This document shows, in pieces, positions 1 to 6,243 of a DNA stretch of 8,109 nucleotides. A model generated the notes under the pieces. It saw only the letters and a list, made by a program, of their open reading frames with translations, had not been told where the DNA came from and searched no databases. Position 1 is the stretch's first letter. Each line of letters begins with the position of its first letter. Both the position numbers and the translations under genes were made by a program. The stretch is from Caldilineaceae bacterium (GTDB taxonomy: Bacteria; Chloroflexota; Anaerolineae; Caldilineales; Caldilineaceae): positions 2,364-10,472 of the forward strand of contig JAHEML010000058.1 of assembly GCA_024643705.1 (NCBI GenBank). Direction: 5' to 3'.

Positions 1-73
1 AGAGGCAGAGATGCAATGACGCAAAGAGTTTTTGACCTGTCTCACGCATCAAGTTTTTTCAACGCAACAAGTC
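1..73. other. Downstream end of operon, no gene seen
   Basis: The 73 bases after the last ATPase contain short GCA-based words (gcagaga, tgcaatg, acgcaaa near 5-25) and two T-runs on the plus strand, but no hairpin followed by a T-run on the minus strand. No terminator for the operon can be called inside the window. Confidence 0.5.
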
Positions 74-1141
74 TCAACGCCCCTGTTCCACGTCTATTCT
101 ATCACCTTTTGCGTCGAAAAAGTGCAGCCGATCCTGGTCGATCCCAAAGGAAATCGCTTCGCCCAGCCGGTAGTGGGTCATACCGGAAACCATGGAAAGC
201 AGGGTTACATCCCCGCTGCGGATGTGCAGAATGGTCTCCACCCCCAGGGGTTCCACCAGAGCGATTTCGCCCCGCTGATCGCCCTGGCCGGGTGTCACAT
301 CTTCGGCGCGCACACCCAGGGTGAAGTGAACTGGCAGGCCGTTTTGGGAGAAAGGCAGGGCAATGGGGCTATCGGCAACCCGCACGCTACCGTCGCTGTA
401 CGTTGAGGGAAAAAGGTTAATGCGGGGTGTCCCCACCGATTGGGCCACGAAAAGATTGGCTGGCTTGTCGTAGATGTCCCTGGGCGCGGCCACTTGGATC
501 AGCTTCCCTTCCCGCAGGACGCCGATACGGTCGGCCAGGGTCAGCGCTTCCACTTGGTCGTGGGTGACAAAAAGGGTGGTGCTCTGCTGCTTCTTTTGGA
601 TATGCTCCAACTCTACCCGCAAAGATTCCCGCAGTTTGGCGTCCAGGTTGGAGAGAGGTTCGTCCATCAAAAAGACTCTGGGCTGGCGCACAATTGCTCG
701 CCCAATGGAGACCCGCTGCATCTCGCCGCCAGAGAGCCGTTCGGTCTTGCGCTGGAGCAGGTGGCCGATACGCAGTTTCTCCGCTGCTTCTGTCACCCGG
801 CGGGTGATCTCGGTGTTGTCCAGCTTGCGTAGGGGGGAGCGCAGGGGGAAGGCCAGGTTGTCGAAGACAGTCATGGTGGGATAGAGGGAGTATTGCTGGA
901 AGACGAAGGCCACATCCCGCTCGGCGGGCGAGCGGCTATCTACTGCCCCACCGTCGAAGAGAACGCTGCCGCCATCCTGCTTCTCCAGCCCGGCGATGAC
1001 ACGCAGGGTCGTCGTTTTGCCCGCGCCTGTAGGGCCGAGCAGCACGAAAAACTCGCCGTCGGCCACCGTGAAACTCACATCGCGCAGGGCTGTCACCCCG
1101 CGAAAGCGTTTGCTGATACCCCGCAACTCGACATTTGCCAC
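74..1141 (-). CDS. CUT1-family ABC importer ATPase, MalK/UgpC-like (second of two)
   Basis: Cytoplasmic nucleotide-binding subunit that hydrolyses ATP to power sugar or polyol import. With the chosen start it has 355 residues, normal for the MalK/UgpC family. Visible motifs are Walker A GPTGAGKTT (36-44), Q-loop Gln82, signature LSGGE (136-140), Walker B FLMDEP (157-162), a standard D-loop SNLDAKLR and switch His194. Residues from about 240 to the end form the expected TOBE-type regulatory domain. I chose the GTG at 1141 because GAGGAG lies 6 nt upstream and the protein then begins like its relatives (VANVELRGISKRF). An in-frame ATG at 1204 would add 21 low-complexity residues encoded by the intergenic repeat. 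It is the last gene of the operon, 133 bp after the first ATPase, from which it differs clearly, so the two are probably heteromeric partners and not recent copies. Transport family is secure; substrate is not. Confidence 0.93.
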   Translation of the reverse strand: MANVELRGISKRFRGVTALRDVSFTVADGEFFVLLGPTGAGKTTTLRVIAGLEKQDGGSVLFDGGAVDSRSPAERDVAFVFQQYSLYPTMTVFDNLAFPLRSPLRKLDNTEITRRVTEAAEKLRIGHLLQRKTERLSGGEMQRVSIGRAIVRQPRVFLMDEPLSNLDAKLRESLRVELEHIQKKQQSTTLFVTHDQVEALTLADRIGVLREGKLIQVAAPRDIYDKPANLFVAQSVGTPRINLFPSTYSDGSVRVADSPIALPFSQNGLPVHFTLGVRAEDVTPGQGDQRGEIALVEPLGVETILHIRSGDVTLLSMVSGMTHYRLGEAISFGIDQDRLHFFDAKGDRIDVEQGR

Positions 1142-1162
1142 AAAGTACTCCTCGAAGGAATG

Positions 1163-1275
1163 GAACGCGGATGACGCAGATCGGGCGGATTCACGCGGAT
1201 ACAAACGAGCACCTTTTGCACGGACTCACGCCATAAAATCCGCGTCAATCCATGGCTTCCGTTTCATCCGCGTTC
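1163..1275. repeat. Nested inverted repeat between the two ATPase genes
   Basis: Outer arms GAACGCGGATGA (1163-1174) and TCATCCGCGTTC (1264-1275) are perfect complements. Inner arms GGATTCACGCGGAT (1187-1200) and ATCCGCGTCAATCC (1238-1251) match with one mismatch. The left half is built from copies of gcggat at 9-10 base intervals. The outer right arm ends on the first base of the first ATPase stop codon, and the left arm supplies an artificial N-terminal extension to the second ATPase frame. Confidence 0.75.
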
Positions 1276-2363
1276 TATTGCGTACGTAATGCTCTGCCCG
1301 AGTTCGGATCGAAAAAGCGCACCATGTCCGGATTCAGGTCAAAACGCACGGACTGGCCGATGGGATAGTGGGCAAAGCGGTCGGCGCGCACGTGGACCAC
1401 CGTCTCCGGGTTCTCCCCGTCCAGGGAGAGGTGCAGCACCGCATAGGCCCCGTGAAGGTCGTTGGCGTAGACTTCCGCGGCCAGGCTGCCTCCATCGCTG
1501 ACAGTAGCGGCTTCCGGGCGGAAGCCCAGAATCACTTCACCGCCTGCAACTTGGGAGAGCGTCCCCCGCCACTGGGCCGGGATAAGGTAGCGGTGGCCCC
1601 CCGCCAGCAGCAAATGGCCGTCCGCCATCTTGCCCGGCGCCAGATTCATGCCAGGGCTGCCGATGAAACGGGCCACAAAAAGGTTGGCCGGGTCGTGATA
1701 AACTTCGTGCGGCGTGCCCACTTGCTGCACCTCGGCAGCGGACATGACGACGATGCGGTCGCTCATGGCCATAGCTTCGATCTGGTCGTGGGTGACGTAG
1801 ACGGTTGTGGCGTGCTGGGCCAGATGCAGCCGTTTAATTTCGGCGCGCATGGTGTGGCGGAAGTCCGCGTCCAGAGCGCCCAATGGCTCGTCCATCAGAA
1901 AAGCGGCGGGGCGGCGAACCAACGCGCGGGCCAGGGTCACCCGTTGGCGGTCGCCGCCGCTCAGGCCACCGGGACGCTGGGCGAGCAGATGCTCGATCTC
2001 CAGCAGCTTCGCCACATCCCCTACCCGCTGGGTGCGTTCCGCGGGCGATACGTTCTGGGCTTCCAGGGTAAATTCGATGTTCTGACGCACGCTCATGTGG
2101 GGATAGAGAGCAAACAACTGGAAGACAAAGGCAATGTCCCGCTCGCTGGGATGCTTCCAGGTCACGTCCTTGCCGTCGATGAGAATGCGCCCGCTGGTGG
2201 TCGCTTCCAGCCCGGAGATCATGCGCAGGGTGGTCGTCTTGCCGCAGCCCGACGGCCCCAGCAGCACGACAAACTCCCCGTCCGCAATCGTCAGGTCCAG
2301 GGGTTTGACTGCATACACATCGCCGAATTTTTTCGCTACTTGCCTAAGTTCAATTGTTGCCAT
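1275..2363 (-). CDS. CUT1-family ABC importer ATPase, MalK/UgpC-like (first of two)
   Basis: A 362-residue ATP-binding subunit of the same importer, acting on the cytoplasmic face. Motifs seen are Walker A GPSGCGKTT (36-44), Q-loop Gln82 followed by LFALYPHM, signature LSGGD (134-138), Walker B FLMDEP (155-160) and switch His192. The C-terminal 120 or so residues are a TOBE-type regulatory domain. Two positions differ from typical MalK: the signature has Asp in place of Gln (LSGGDRQR), and the D-loop reads GALDADFR where MalK usually has SNLDAKLR. All catalytic residues remain, so it should still bind and hydrolyse ATP. The ATG at 2363 gives a canonical N-terminus (MATIELRQVAKKF), but no Shine-Dalgarno is visible before it; the 106-bp gap upstream is mostly heptamer repeat. 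The stop codon touches the outer arm of an inverted repeat. Confidence 0.94.
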   Translation of the reverse strand: MATIELRQVAKKFGDVYAVKPLDLTIADGEFVVLLGPSGCGKTTTLRMISGLEATTSGRILIDGKDVTWKHPSERDIAFVFQLFALYPHMSVRQNIEFTLEAQNVSPAERTQRVGDVAKLLEIEHLLAQRPGGLSGGDRQRVTLARALVRRPAAFLMDEPLGALDADFRHTMRAEIKRLHLAQHATTVYVTHDQIEAMAMSDRIVVMSAAEVQQVGTPHEVYHDPANLFVARFIGSPGMNLAPGKMADGHLLLAGGHRYLIPAQWRGTLSQVAGGEVILGFRPEAATVSDGGSLAAEVYANDLHGAYAVLHLSLDGENPETVVHVRADRFAHYPIGQSVRFDLNPDMVRFFDPNSGRALRTQ

Positions 2364-2376
2364 TGGGAGTTTCTGG

Positions 2377-2467
2377 TATCGTGTTTCAAATGTCGTGTGT
2401 CAAATATCGTGTTTCGAGTGTCTGTCGTCAGCCGTCTGTCGTCTGTGGTTGCCGTCTGCGGTTGCTC
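2377..2467. repeat. Heptamer-periodic repeat array between permease and first ATPase
   Basis: Three consecutive 14-base units, tatcgtgtttcaaa, tgtcgtgtgtcaaa and tatcgtgtttcgag (2377-2418), are followed by more degenerate heptamers such as tgtctgt, cgtcagc, cgtctgt, cgtctgt, ggttgcc (2419-2453). The pattern fills most of the 106-bp gap. Short reading frames across it are a by-product of the repeat and not genes. Confidence 0.75.
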
Positions 2468-2469
2468 CC

Positions 2470-3483
2470 CTACTGCCGAATCGCTCCGAAGGTAACGCCC
2501 CGCAGCAGATGACGGCGCAGGACGAATGTGACAATCACTACCGGAATGAGAAATCCCAGAGAGCCAGCCGCGATGGCCGACCACTCCACGCCCCCCCGCC
2601 CCAGAATCGTCGGGATGGTGGGCGGCGCGGTGCGTGCCCGTTCGGTGGTGAGCATCAGGGCGAAGGCATATTCGTTCCAGGCGAAGATGAGGGAGAAGAC
2701 CGTCGTGGCTGCAATGCCTGTCACTGCCTGGGGTAGCACCACCTTGCGGAATGCCTGCAAGCGGGTGTAGCCGTCCACCATAGCAGCTTCCTCATACTCT
2801 CTGGGAATCTCATCCAGAAAGCCTTTGAGCAGCCAGACTGTCAGGGAGAGATTGAAGACCGTGTAGAGCAGAATCAGCCCCAAATGGGTGTCATGCAGAC
2901 CCAACTGGCGGTACATCAAAAAGATGGGAATGGTGACGACCACCGGCGGCAGCATCCGGGTGCTAAGGATGAAAAAGAGCCAATCCGACTCGCCGGGCAC
3001 TTTGAAGCGACTGAAAGAGTAGGCAGCCAGCAGCCCAAGGATGACAGCCAAAATCGTCGATGTACCCGCGATGATCACCGAATTGCGCAAGCGGCCCACA
3101 TATTGGCTGATACCGGTGATCTGCTGGCCGTTTTTCAGGGCGATCTCTTCGTACCAGGTCAGGTCCGTGCGCTCTTTCATCAACTCCAGACGGCGGGCGT
3201 TGAGTACGGAGCGGTCGCTGAGCAGGTTGACAAAGCCCTCCAGGGTGGGCGTAAAGTTCACTACCTTGGGGGGCACAGCAATTGCGTCGGCGCGGGATTT
3301 GAACGAGGTCAGCCCCAGCCAGAAGACAGGGATGAGCATCACCCCGGCCAGGACAAATGCCAGAACAATACGAATGCCGCGGGCTGTGCGGGCACTCGTC
3401 CCGACTTTGTCCACCCGTGTGGAATAGTTGACAGGCGCACTGGGCTGCCAGCCAACGGATTCTCCGTTTGTGGTTTCGCTCAT
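2470..3483 (-). CDS. CUT1 ABC importer permease, MalG/UgpE-like
   Basis: A 337-residue inner-membrane subunit of the importer. The N-terminal 38 residues are polar, followed by about six hydrophobic spans (near 39-59, 134-158, 168-190, 201-220, 254-275 and 302-322). The cytoplasmic EAA loop that docks on the ATPase is clear at 231-251 (EEAAMVDGYTRLQAFRKVVLP). The C-terminus LLRGVTFGAIRQ is of the MalG type. The stretch 65-132 between the first two spans is long and charged, and probably lies outside the membrane where it can meet the binding protein. The ATG at 3483 lies 3 nt after the stop of the other permease, with GAGGG 7 nt upstream inside that gene's end, so the two permeases are likely translationally coupled. 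Confidence 0.95.
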   Translation of the reverse strand: MSETTNGESVGWQPSAPVNYSTRVDKVGTSARTARGIRIVLAFVLAGVMLIPVFWLGLTSFKSRADAIAVPPKVVNFTPTLEGFVNLLSDRSVLNARRLELMKERTDLTWYEEIALKNGQQITGISQYVGRLRNSVIIAGTSTILAVILGLLAAYSFSRFKVPGESDWLFFILSTRMLPPVVVTIPIFLMYRQLGLHDTHLGLILLYTVFNLSLTVWLLKGFLDEIPREYEEAAMVDGYTRLQAFRKVVLPQAVTGIAATTVFSLIFAWNEYAFALMLTTERARTAPPTIPTILGRGGVEWSAIAAGSLGFLIPVVIVTFVLRRHLLRGVTFGAIRQ

Positions 3484-3486
3484 GGC

Positions 3487-4407
3487 CTAGCCCTCGCGGA
3501 TTTTGTTCAGATTGCGGATGTAGACATTGCTGATGGCGATAATCACGATCAGCACAATATAGGCCAATGCGCTGGCTTGGCCTGTGCGCCACTGCCCCTG
3601 AAAAGCCATGCGATAGAGGTTGACAGCCACCAACTCGGTGGCATCGCCCGGCCCGCCGCCGGTCATCCCCATCACCAGGTCAAAACTCTTGAAGGCTTCG
3701 ATGGTGCGGAACAGAACAGCGATGAGCAGTAGGGGCATAACCTGGGGCAATGTGATACGACGGAATTGAAACCAACTGCTGGCCCGGTCGATGGCCGCGG
3801 CCTCGTAGAGATAGTCGGGGATGGCATTCAACCCGGAGAGGCAGAGCAGCATGACAAAAGGCGACCACATCCAGACATCGGTGATGACCACCGCCCACAG
3901 GGCCAGATTACCCGTTGCCAGCCAGTCGGGCGCACCCACAGGGCTGGTGTAGCCGAGCAGGTAGTTGAAAATGCCAAAGCTGGGGTTGTAGATCAGCTTC
4001 CAAAAGAGGCCCACCACCACGGGCGACAGCATCATGGGGATCAGAATCAGGGTAGTGACGATGCCACTACCGTTGAACTTCTCACGCAGAATCAACGCCA
4101 TGCCAAAGCCGATGAGTGTCTGCAAACCGACAGAGAGAAAGGCAAAACGCCCAGTGGTGGCAAAGTATTTCCACATCTGGGGGTCGTTGAGCAGCTTGCC
4201 AAAGTTGGCAAAACCGACCCAAACCGGCGGGTCTTTGGTGATGGCGGAAAAGTCGGTGAAGCTAAGATAGAGGCTGTAGAAGAGCGGAAAGATATTGAGC
4301 AGGATGAGCAAAATCAGCGTGGGTGTGATAAATATCCACTTGATGGCCCGATCGCTGATCTGGCGCTGGCCCTGTCGTCCTGTGCTGTCGGCGGGGAAGG
4401 CTGTCAT
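3487..4407 (-). CDS. CUT1 ABC importer permease, MalF/UgpA-like
   Basis: A 306-residue inner-membrane subunit, the usual length for UgpA-type permeases. About six hydrophobic spans are visible (near 23-48, 86-107, 116-139, 166-190, 222-240 and 278-296). The EAA loop is at 201-223, YEAAAIDRASSWFQFRRITL followed by PQV, with Arg208 where many relatives have Gly. The segment MGMTGGGPGDATELV at 246-260 is the conserved stretch seen in this permease class. It should pair with the MalG-like subunit to form the channel. The ATG at 4407 is the only reasonable start, yet the 12 bases before it are pyrimidine-rich (GGACCTCCT directly before ATG) and offer no Shine-Dalgarno. The upstream gap is a heptamer-repeat region with a hairpin. 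Confidence 0.95.
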   Translation of the reverse strand: MTAFPADSTGRQGQRQISDRAIKWIFITPTLILLILLNIFPLFYSLYLSFTDFSAITKDPPVWVGFANFGKLLNDPQMWKYFATTGRFAFLSVGLQTLIGFGMALILREKFNGSGIVTTLILIPMMLSPVVVGLFWKLIYNPSFGIFNYLLGYTSPVGAPDWLATGNLALWAVVITDVWMWSPFVMLLCLSGLNAIPDYLYEAAAIDRASSWFQFRRITLPQVMPLLLIAVLFRTIEAFKSFDLVMGMTGGGPGDATELVAVNLYRMAFQGQWRTGQASALAYIVLIVIIAISNVYIRNLNKIREG

Positions 4408-4420
4408 AGGAGGTCCGGTT

Positions 4421-4497
4421 GCGAAATGCGGGTGGCGAATTGCGGGTGGCAGGTGGAATGTCTAATCTTCCACCTGCCACCTTCTACCTACTTACTT
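4421..4497. repeat. Heptamer-periodic repeat array between binding protein and permease
   Basis: Read in steps of seven on the plus strand from 4421: gcgaaat, gcgggtg, gcgaatt, gcgggtg, gcaggtg, gaatgtc, taatctt, ccacctg, ccacctt, ctaccta. The first four units are two 14-base copies with one mismatch. Later units are the complement of earlier ones, which creates the hairpin noted separately. The array fills nearly all of the gap and abuts the binding-protein stop codon. Confidence 0.7.
4445..4481 (-). repeat. Intercistronic hairpin after the binding-protein gene
   Basis: Perfect 14-bp arms GGTGGCAGGTGGAA (4445-4458) and TTCCACCTGCCACC (4468-4481) with a 9-nt loop lie 10 nt beyond the binding-protein stop and before the first permease. 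There is no T-run behind it on the minus strand. In maltose-type operons such a hairpin protects the binding-protein message from 3' exonucleases and lowers permease expression; that role is inferred here. Confidence 0.8.
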
Positions 4498-5916
4498 CAG
4501 ATAACCTGTGTCCTTCAGAATCTTCTCGTGCTCTTCGGCCATGCGGTTCATGGCATCGGCAGCAGTGCCTTCGCCGCCGACGATAAAGCCGCTCAACTCG
4601 CGCTGGGTGATCTCCAGCAATTGACCAAAGACGGGGATGTTCCAGTAGTCCTGGACCATGCCCATGGTCTCGGCGAAGGCCGCGTTGTAGGGGGCCACAT
4701 CCAGGAATTCCTGGGAGGCCAGCACGTTGATATTGCAGGTGTAGCCACCCAACAGCGCCCACTCCCGTTGGGTCTCTTCCTGGGCAAACCAACGAATGAA
4801 TGCCTTAGACGCTTCCTGGTGTTCGGCATCGGCGTAGGAGACGATGCTGATGCCCTGGCCGCCCAACGCTGCCCGGCGCAGACCGCTAGGGCCGGCGGGG
4901 TTGGCAAAGTAACCGGTGTGGGCTGCGTGGGGGTTGATGGCTTCGCTGGCCAGAGCAGGGAAGAAGGCGAAGTAGTTCATGATCATCGCGGCCTGGCCGT
5001 TGATCAGCGCGTCGTTGGTCTCTTGGAAGAAGGCATTGCCCAAACCAGGAGGGCTACAGCACTGGTAGAGTTCGGCGTAGTATTCCAGCGCCGCGATGGA
5101 TTCTTCCGAGTTGACGAAGCCCTGGACTGCGTTTGTCTCTGGGTCTTGCCAGCGTCCGCCGTAGCTAAAGAGGACATTCTCGAAGCCCATGGTGATGGCG
5201 TCGTAGTCCTTCTGGGTGTAGATGGCCGCGCCGTATAAGCCTTCTTCCGGGCGGGTAAAGAACTTGGCGATGTCCAATAGTTGTGCCCAGGTTTCAGGCA
5301 CGCCCAAGGCATAGCCATATTCGGCTTCGAAGGCAGCCATATTGTCCGCATCCTCAAAAAGGTCCATGCGGTAGGCCCAACCGTCGGCGTCGCCTTCGGT
5401 GGGGAAAGCCCAATATTTGCCGCTGCCTGTGGGGTATTCGCCATAGTAGGTCAGGGTGGATTCGGTCACTGTTTTGTCGATGCCTTCTCCAACCAGGAAG
5501 TCGGTCATCTCTACATAGTGGCCCTGTTCGGCACCCTGGCCCAGCCATTGGCTGTCGCCTACAATCATGTCAAAGCTGTTGCCACCTGCGGCAAATTCGG
5601 CGAAAGCACGATCGTAGAAGCTGCCCCAGGGTTCCTGCACCACATTGACCTTGATCCCTGTGGCTTCTTCGTACATGTTGCCAATCTCTTGCAGATAGTC
5701 GGCAGGGTCCCACTGTGCCCAGAGGATCGTCAGTTCATCCACCGACGAGGCCGGAGCTTCGGCTGCGGGAGCCGCTTCGGCGGGGGCAGCTTCGGTCGGT
5801 GCCGCTTCAGAAGCAGGCGCCTCGGCGGCAGGTGCCGGTGCTGCGGCTGGTGCGCCACAGCCAGCCAGGGCCAGGGCCAGAATCAGAAATAAAGTCCACA
5901 AAACGCGTCTGTTCAT
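4492..5916 (-). CDS. Family-1 extracellular solute-binding lipoprotein of the CUT1 importer
   Basis: A 474-residue substrate-capturing subunit. The N-terminus is a lipoprotein signal: MNRR, a hydrophobic core, then the lipobox LAGC with Cys20 as the predicted lipidated residue. Residues 21-58 form an Ala/Pro/Glu-rich flexible tether, followed by the SBP_bac_1 fold starting at ELTILWAQWDPADYL (61-75). Features typical of family 1 include FDMIVGDSQWLGQ (115-126), a conserved-looking VPETWAQLLDIAKFF (206-220) and SKAFIRWFAQEETQREW (370-386). The adjacent cysteines 286-287 and Cys394 could form a disulfide, which is only a guess. I chose the ATG at 5916 because AAGGAGAG lies 7 nt upstream and it places the signal peptide at the N-terminus; the longer reading frame to 6018 would bury it. 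It is the first gene of the operon behind a strong predicted promoter. The ligand is probably a sugar, oligosaccharide or polyol. Confidence 0.94.
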   Translation of the reverse strand: MNRRVLWTLFLILALALAGCGAPAAAPAPAAEAPASEAAPTEAAPAEAAPAAEAPASSVDELTILWAQWDPADYLQEIGNMYEEATGIKVNVVQEPWGSFYDRAFAEFAAGGNSFDMIVGDSQWLGQGAEQGHYVEMTDFLVGEGIDKTVTESTLTYYGEYPTGSGKYWAFPTEGDADGWAYRMDLFEDADNMAAFEAEYGYALGVPETWAQLLDIAKFFTRPEEGLYGAAIYTQKDYDAITMGFENVLFSYGGRWQDPETNAVQGFVNSEESIAALEYYAELYQCCSPPGLGNAFFQETNDALINGQAAMIMNYFAFFPALASEAINPHAAHTGYFANPAGPSGLRRAALGGQGISIVSYADAEHQEASKAFIRWFAQEETQREWALLGGYTCNINVLASQEFLDVAPYNAAFAETMGMVQDYWNIPVFGQLLEITQRELSGFIVGGEGTAADAMNRMAEEHEKILKDTGYLK

Positions 5917-6130
5917 ACCACTTCTCTCCTTGTGTGTGGGTAAAGAAAAACGGTTGTCCGACGGGAGAATGTCTCCTGCGGATCGATACGGCGCAGTTTG
6001 TCCATTTGATCCGCACACCGTGCAATCTTACGCGGAGTCTTGGGTGCGGATGGGTTTCCGGGCTGTCAGATGTCAGGTTGGTCGATTGTTCTGGGGGTAA
6101 CTGTTGTGCCATCTGGGGACAGACAAAGGG

Positions 6131-6159
6131 ATGATACCGGGGCACGAGAATTTTGTCAA
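6131..6159 (-). promoter_or_regulatory. Near-consensus sigma-70 promoter for the importer operon
   Basis: On the minus strand the -35 box TTGACA (6159-6154) is a perfect match, the spacer is exactly 17 bp, and the -10 box TATCAT (6136-6131) differs from consensus at one position. Transcription would begin near 6124, giving a leader of about 210 nt before the binding-protein ATG. It is the only strong promoter I see upstream of the five-gene operon. Confidence 0.7.
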
Positions 6160-6186
6160 ACGGCGAAAAAACGTCGACCACGATTC

Positions 6187-6238
6187 TGCCGATCCATGAC
6201 GTATGATGGAATATTCCATCATACGTCATGGATCGGCA
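6187..6238. repeat. Perfect 52-bp palindrome
   Basis: Bases 6187-6238 read identically on both strands with no spacer; the centre is the 8-mer GAATATTC. Each half runs from TGCCGATCC through ATGACGTATGATGG to the centre. It begins 5 nt after the dipeptidase stop codon and ends 28 bp before the operon promoter's -35 box. As RNA it would form a stem of about 24 bp from either strand. No T-run follows immediately, so it is not a textbook intrinsic terminator, but it could stop, insulate or stabilise transcripts. Confidence 0.9.
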
Positions 6239-6243
6239 ATCAG

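Larger units (their letters stand above)
5917..6243 (-). other. Intergenic region between dipeptidase and importer operon
   Basis: A 327-bp stretch without a convincing gene. From the dipeptidase side it holds a 52-bp palindrome (6238-6187), a run of six T on the minus strand (about 6172-6167), the promoter (6159-6131), and then a leader of about 210 nt. The leader has two small inverted repeats: tgcggatc/gatccgca (5977-5984 with 6008-6015) and ggaga/tctcc (5964-5968 with 5972-5976). It ends in the Shine-Dalgarno AAGGAGAG. A reading frame crosses it but continues out of frame into the binding-protein gene and shows no protein-like features. Confidence 0.75.

Noticed and set aside
1368..2495. 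375-residue plus-strand open frame opposite the first ATPase
   Set aside because: Antisense to a gene with complete ABC motifs; its end is made of the heptad repeat.
4421..4497. CRISPR-like direct repeats
   Set aside because: Units are 7 or 14 bases with no spacers of constant length, so this is a tandem array.
3766..5238. 490-residue plus-strand open frame opposite the permease and binding protein
   Set aside because: It spans the intergenic heptad array and two unrelated genes on the other strand, with no protein-like composition or motifs.
5917..6018. Longer start for the binding protein (ATG at 6018)
   Set aside because: It would put 34 polar residues before the lipoprotein signal and lacks a Shine-Dalgarno, unlike the ATG at 5916.
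6167..6238. Palindrome plus T-run as an intrinsic terminator of the dipeptidase gene
   Set aside because: The six-T run lies about 15 nt beyond the stem, too far for a standard Rho-independent terminator; kept only as a palindrome of unknown role.
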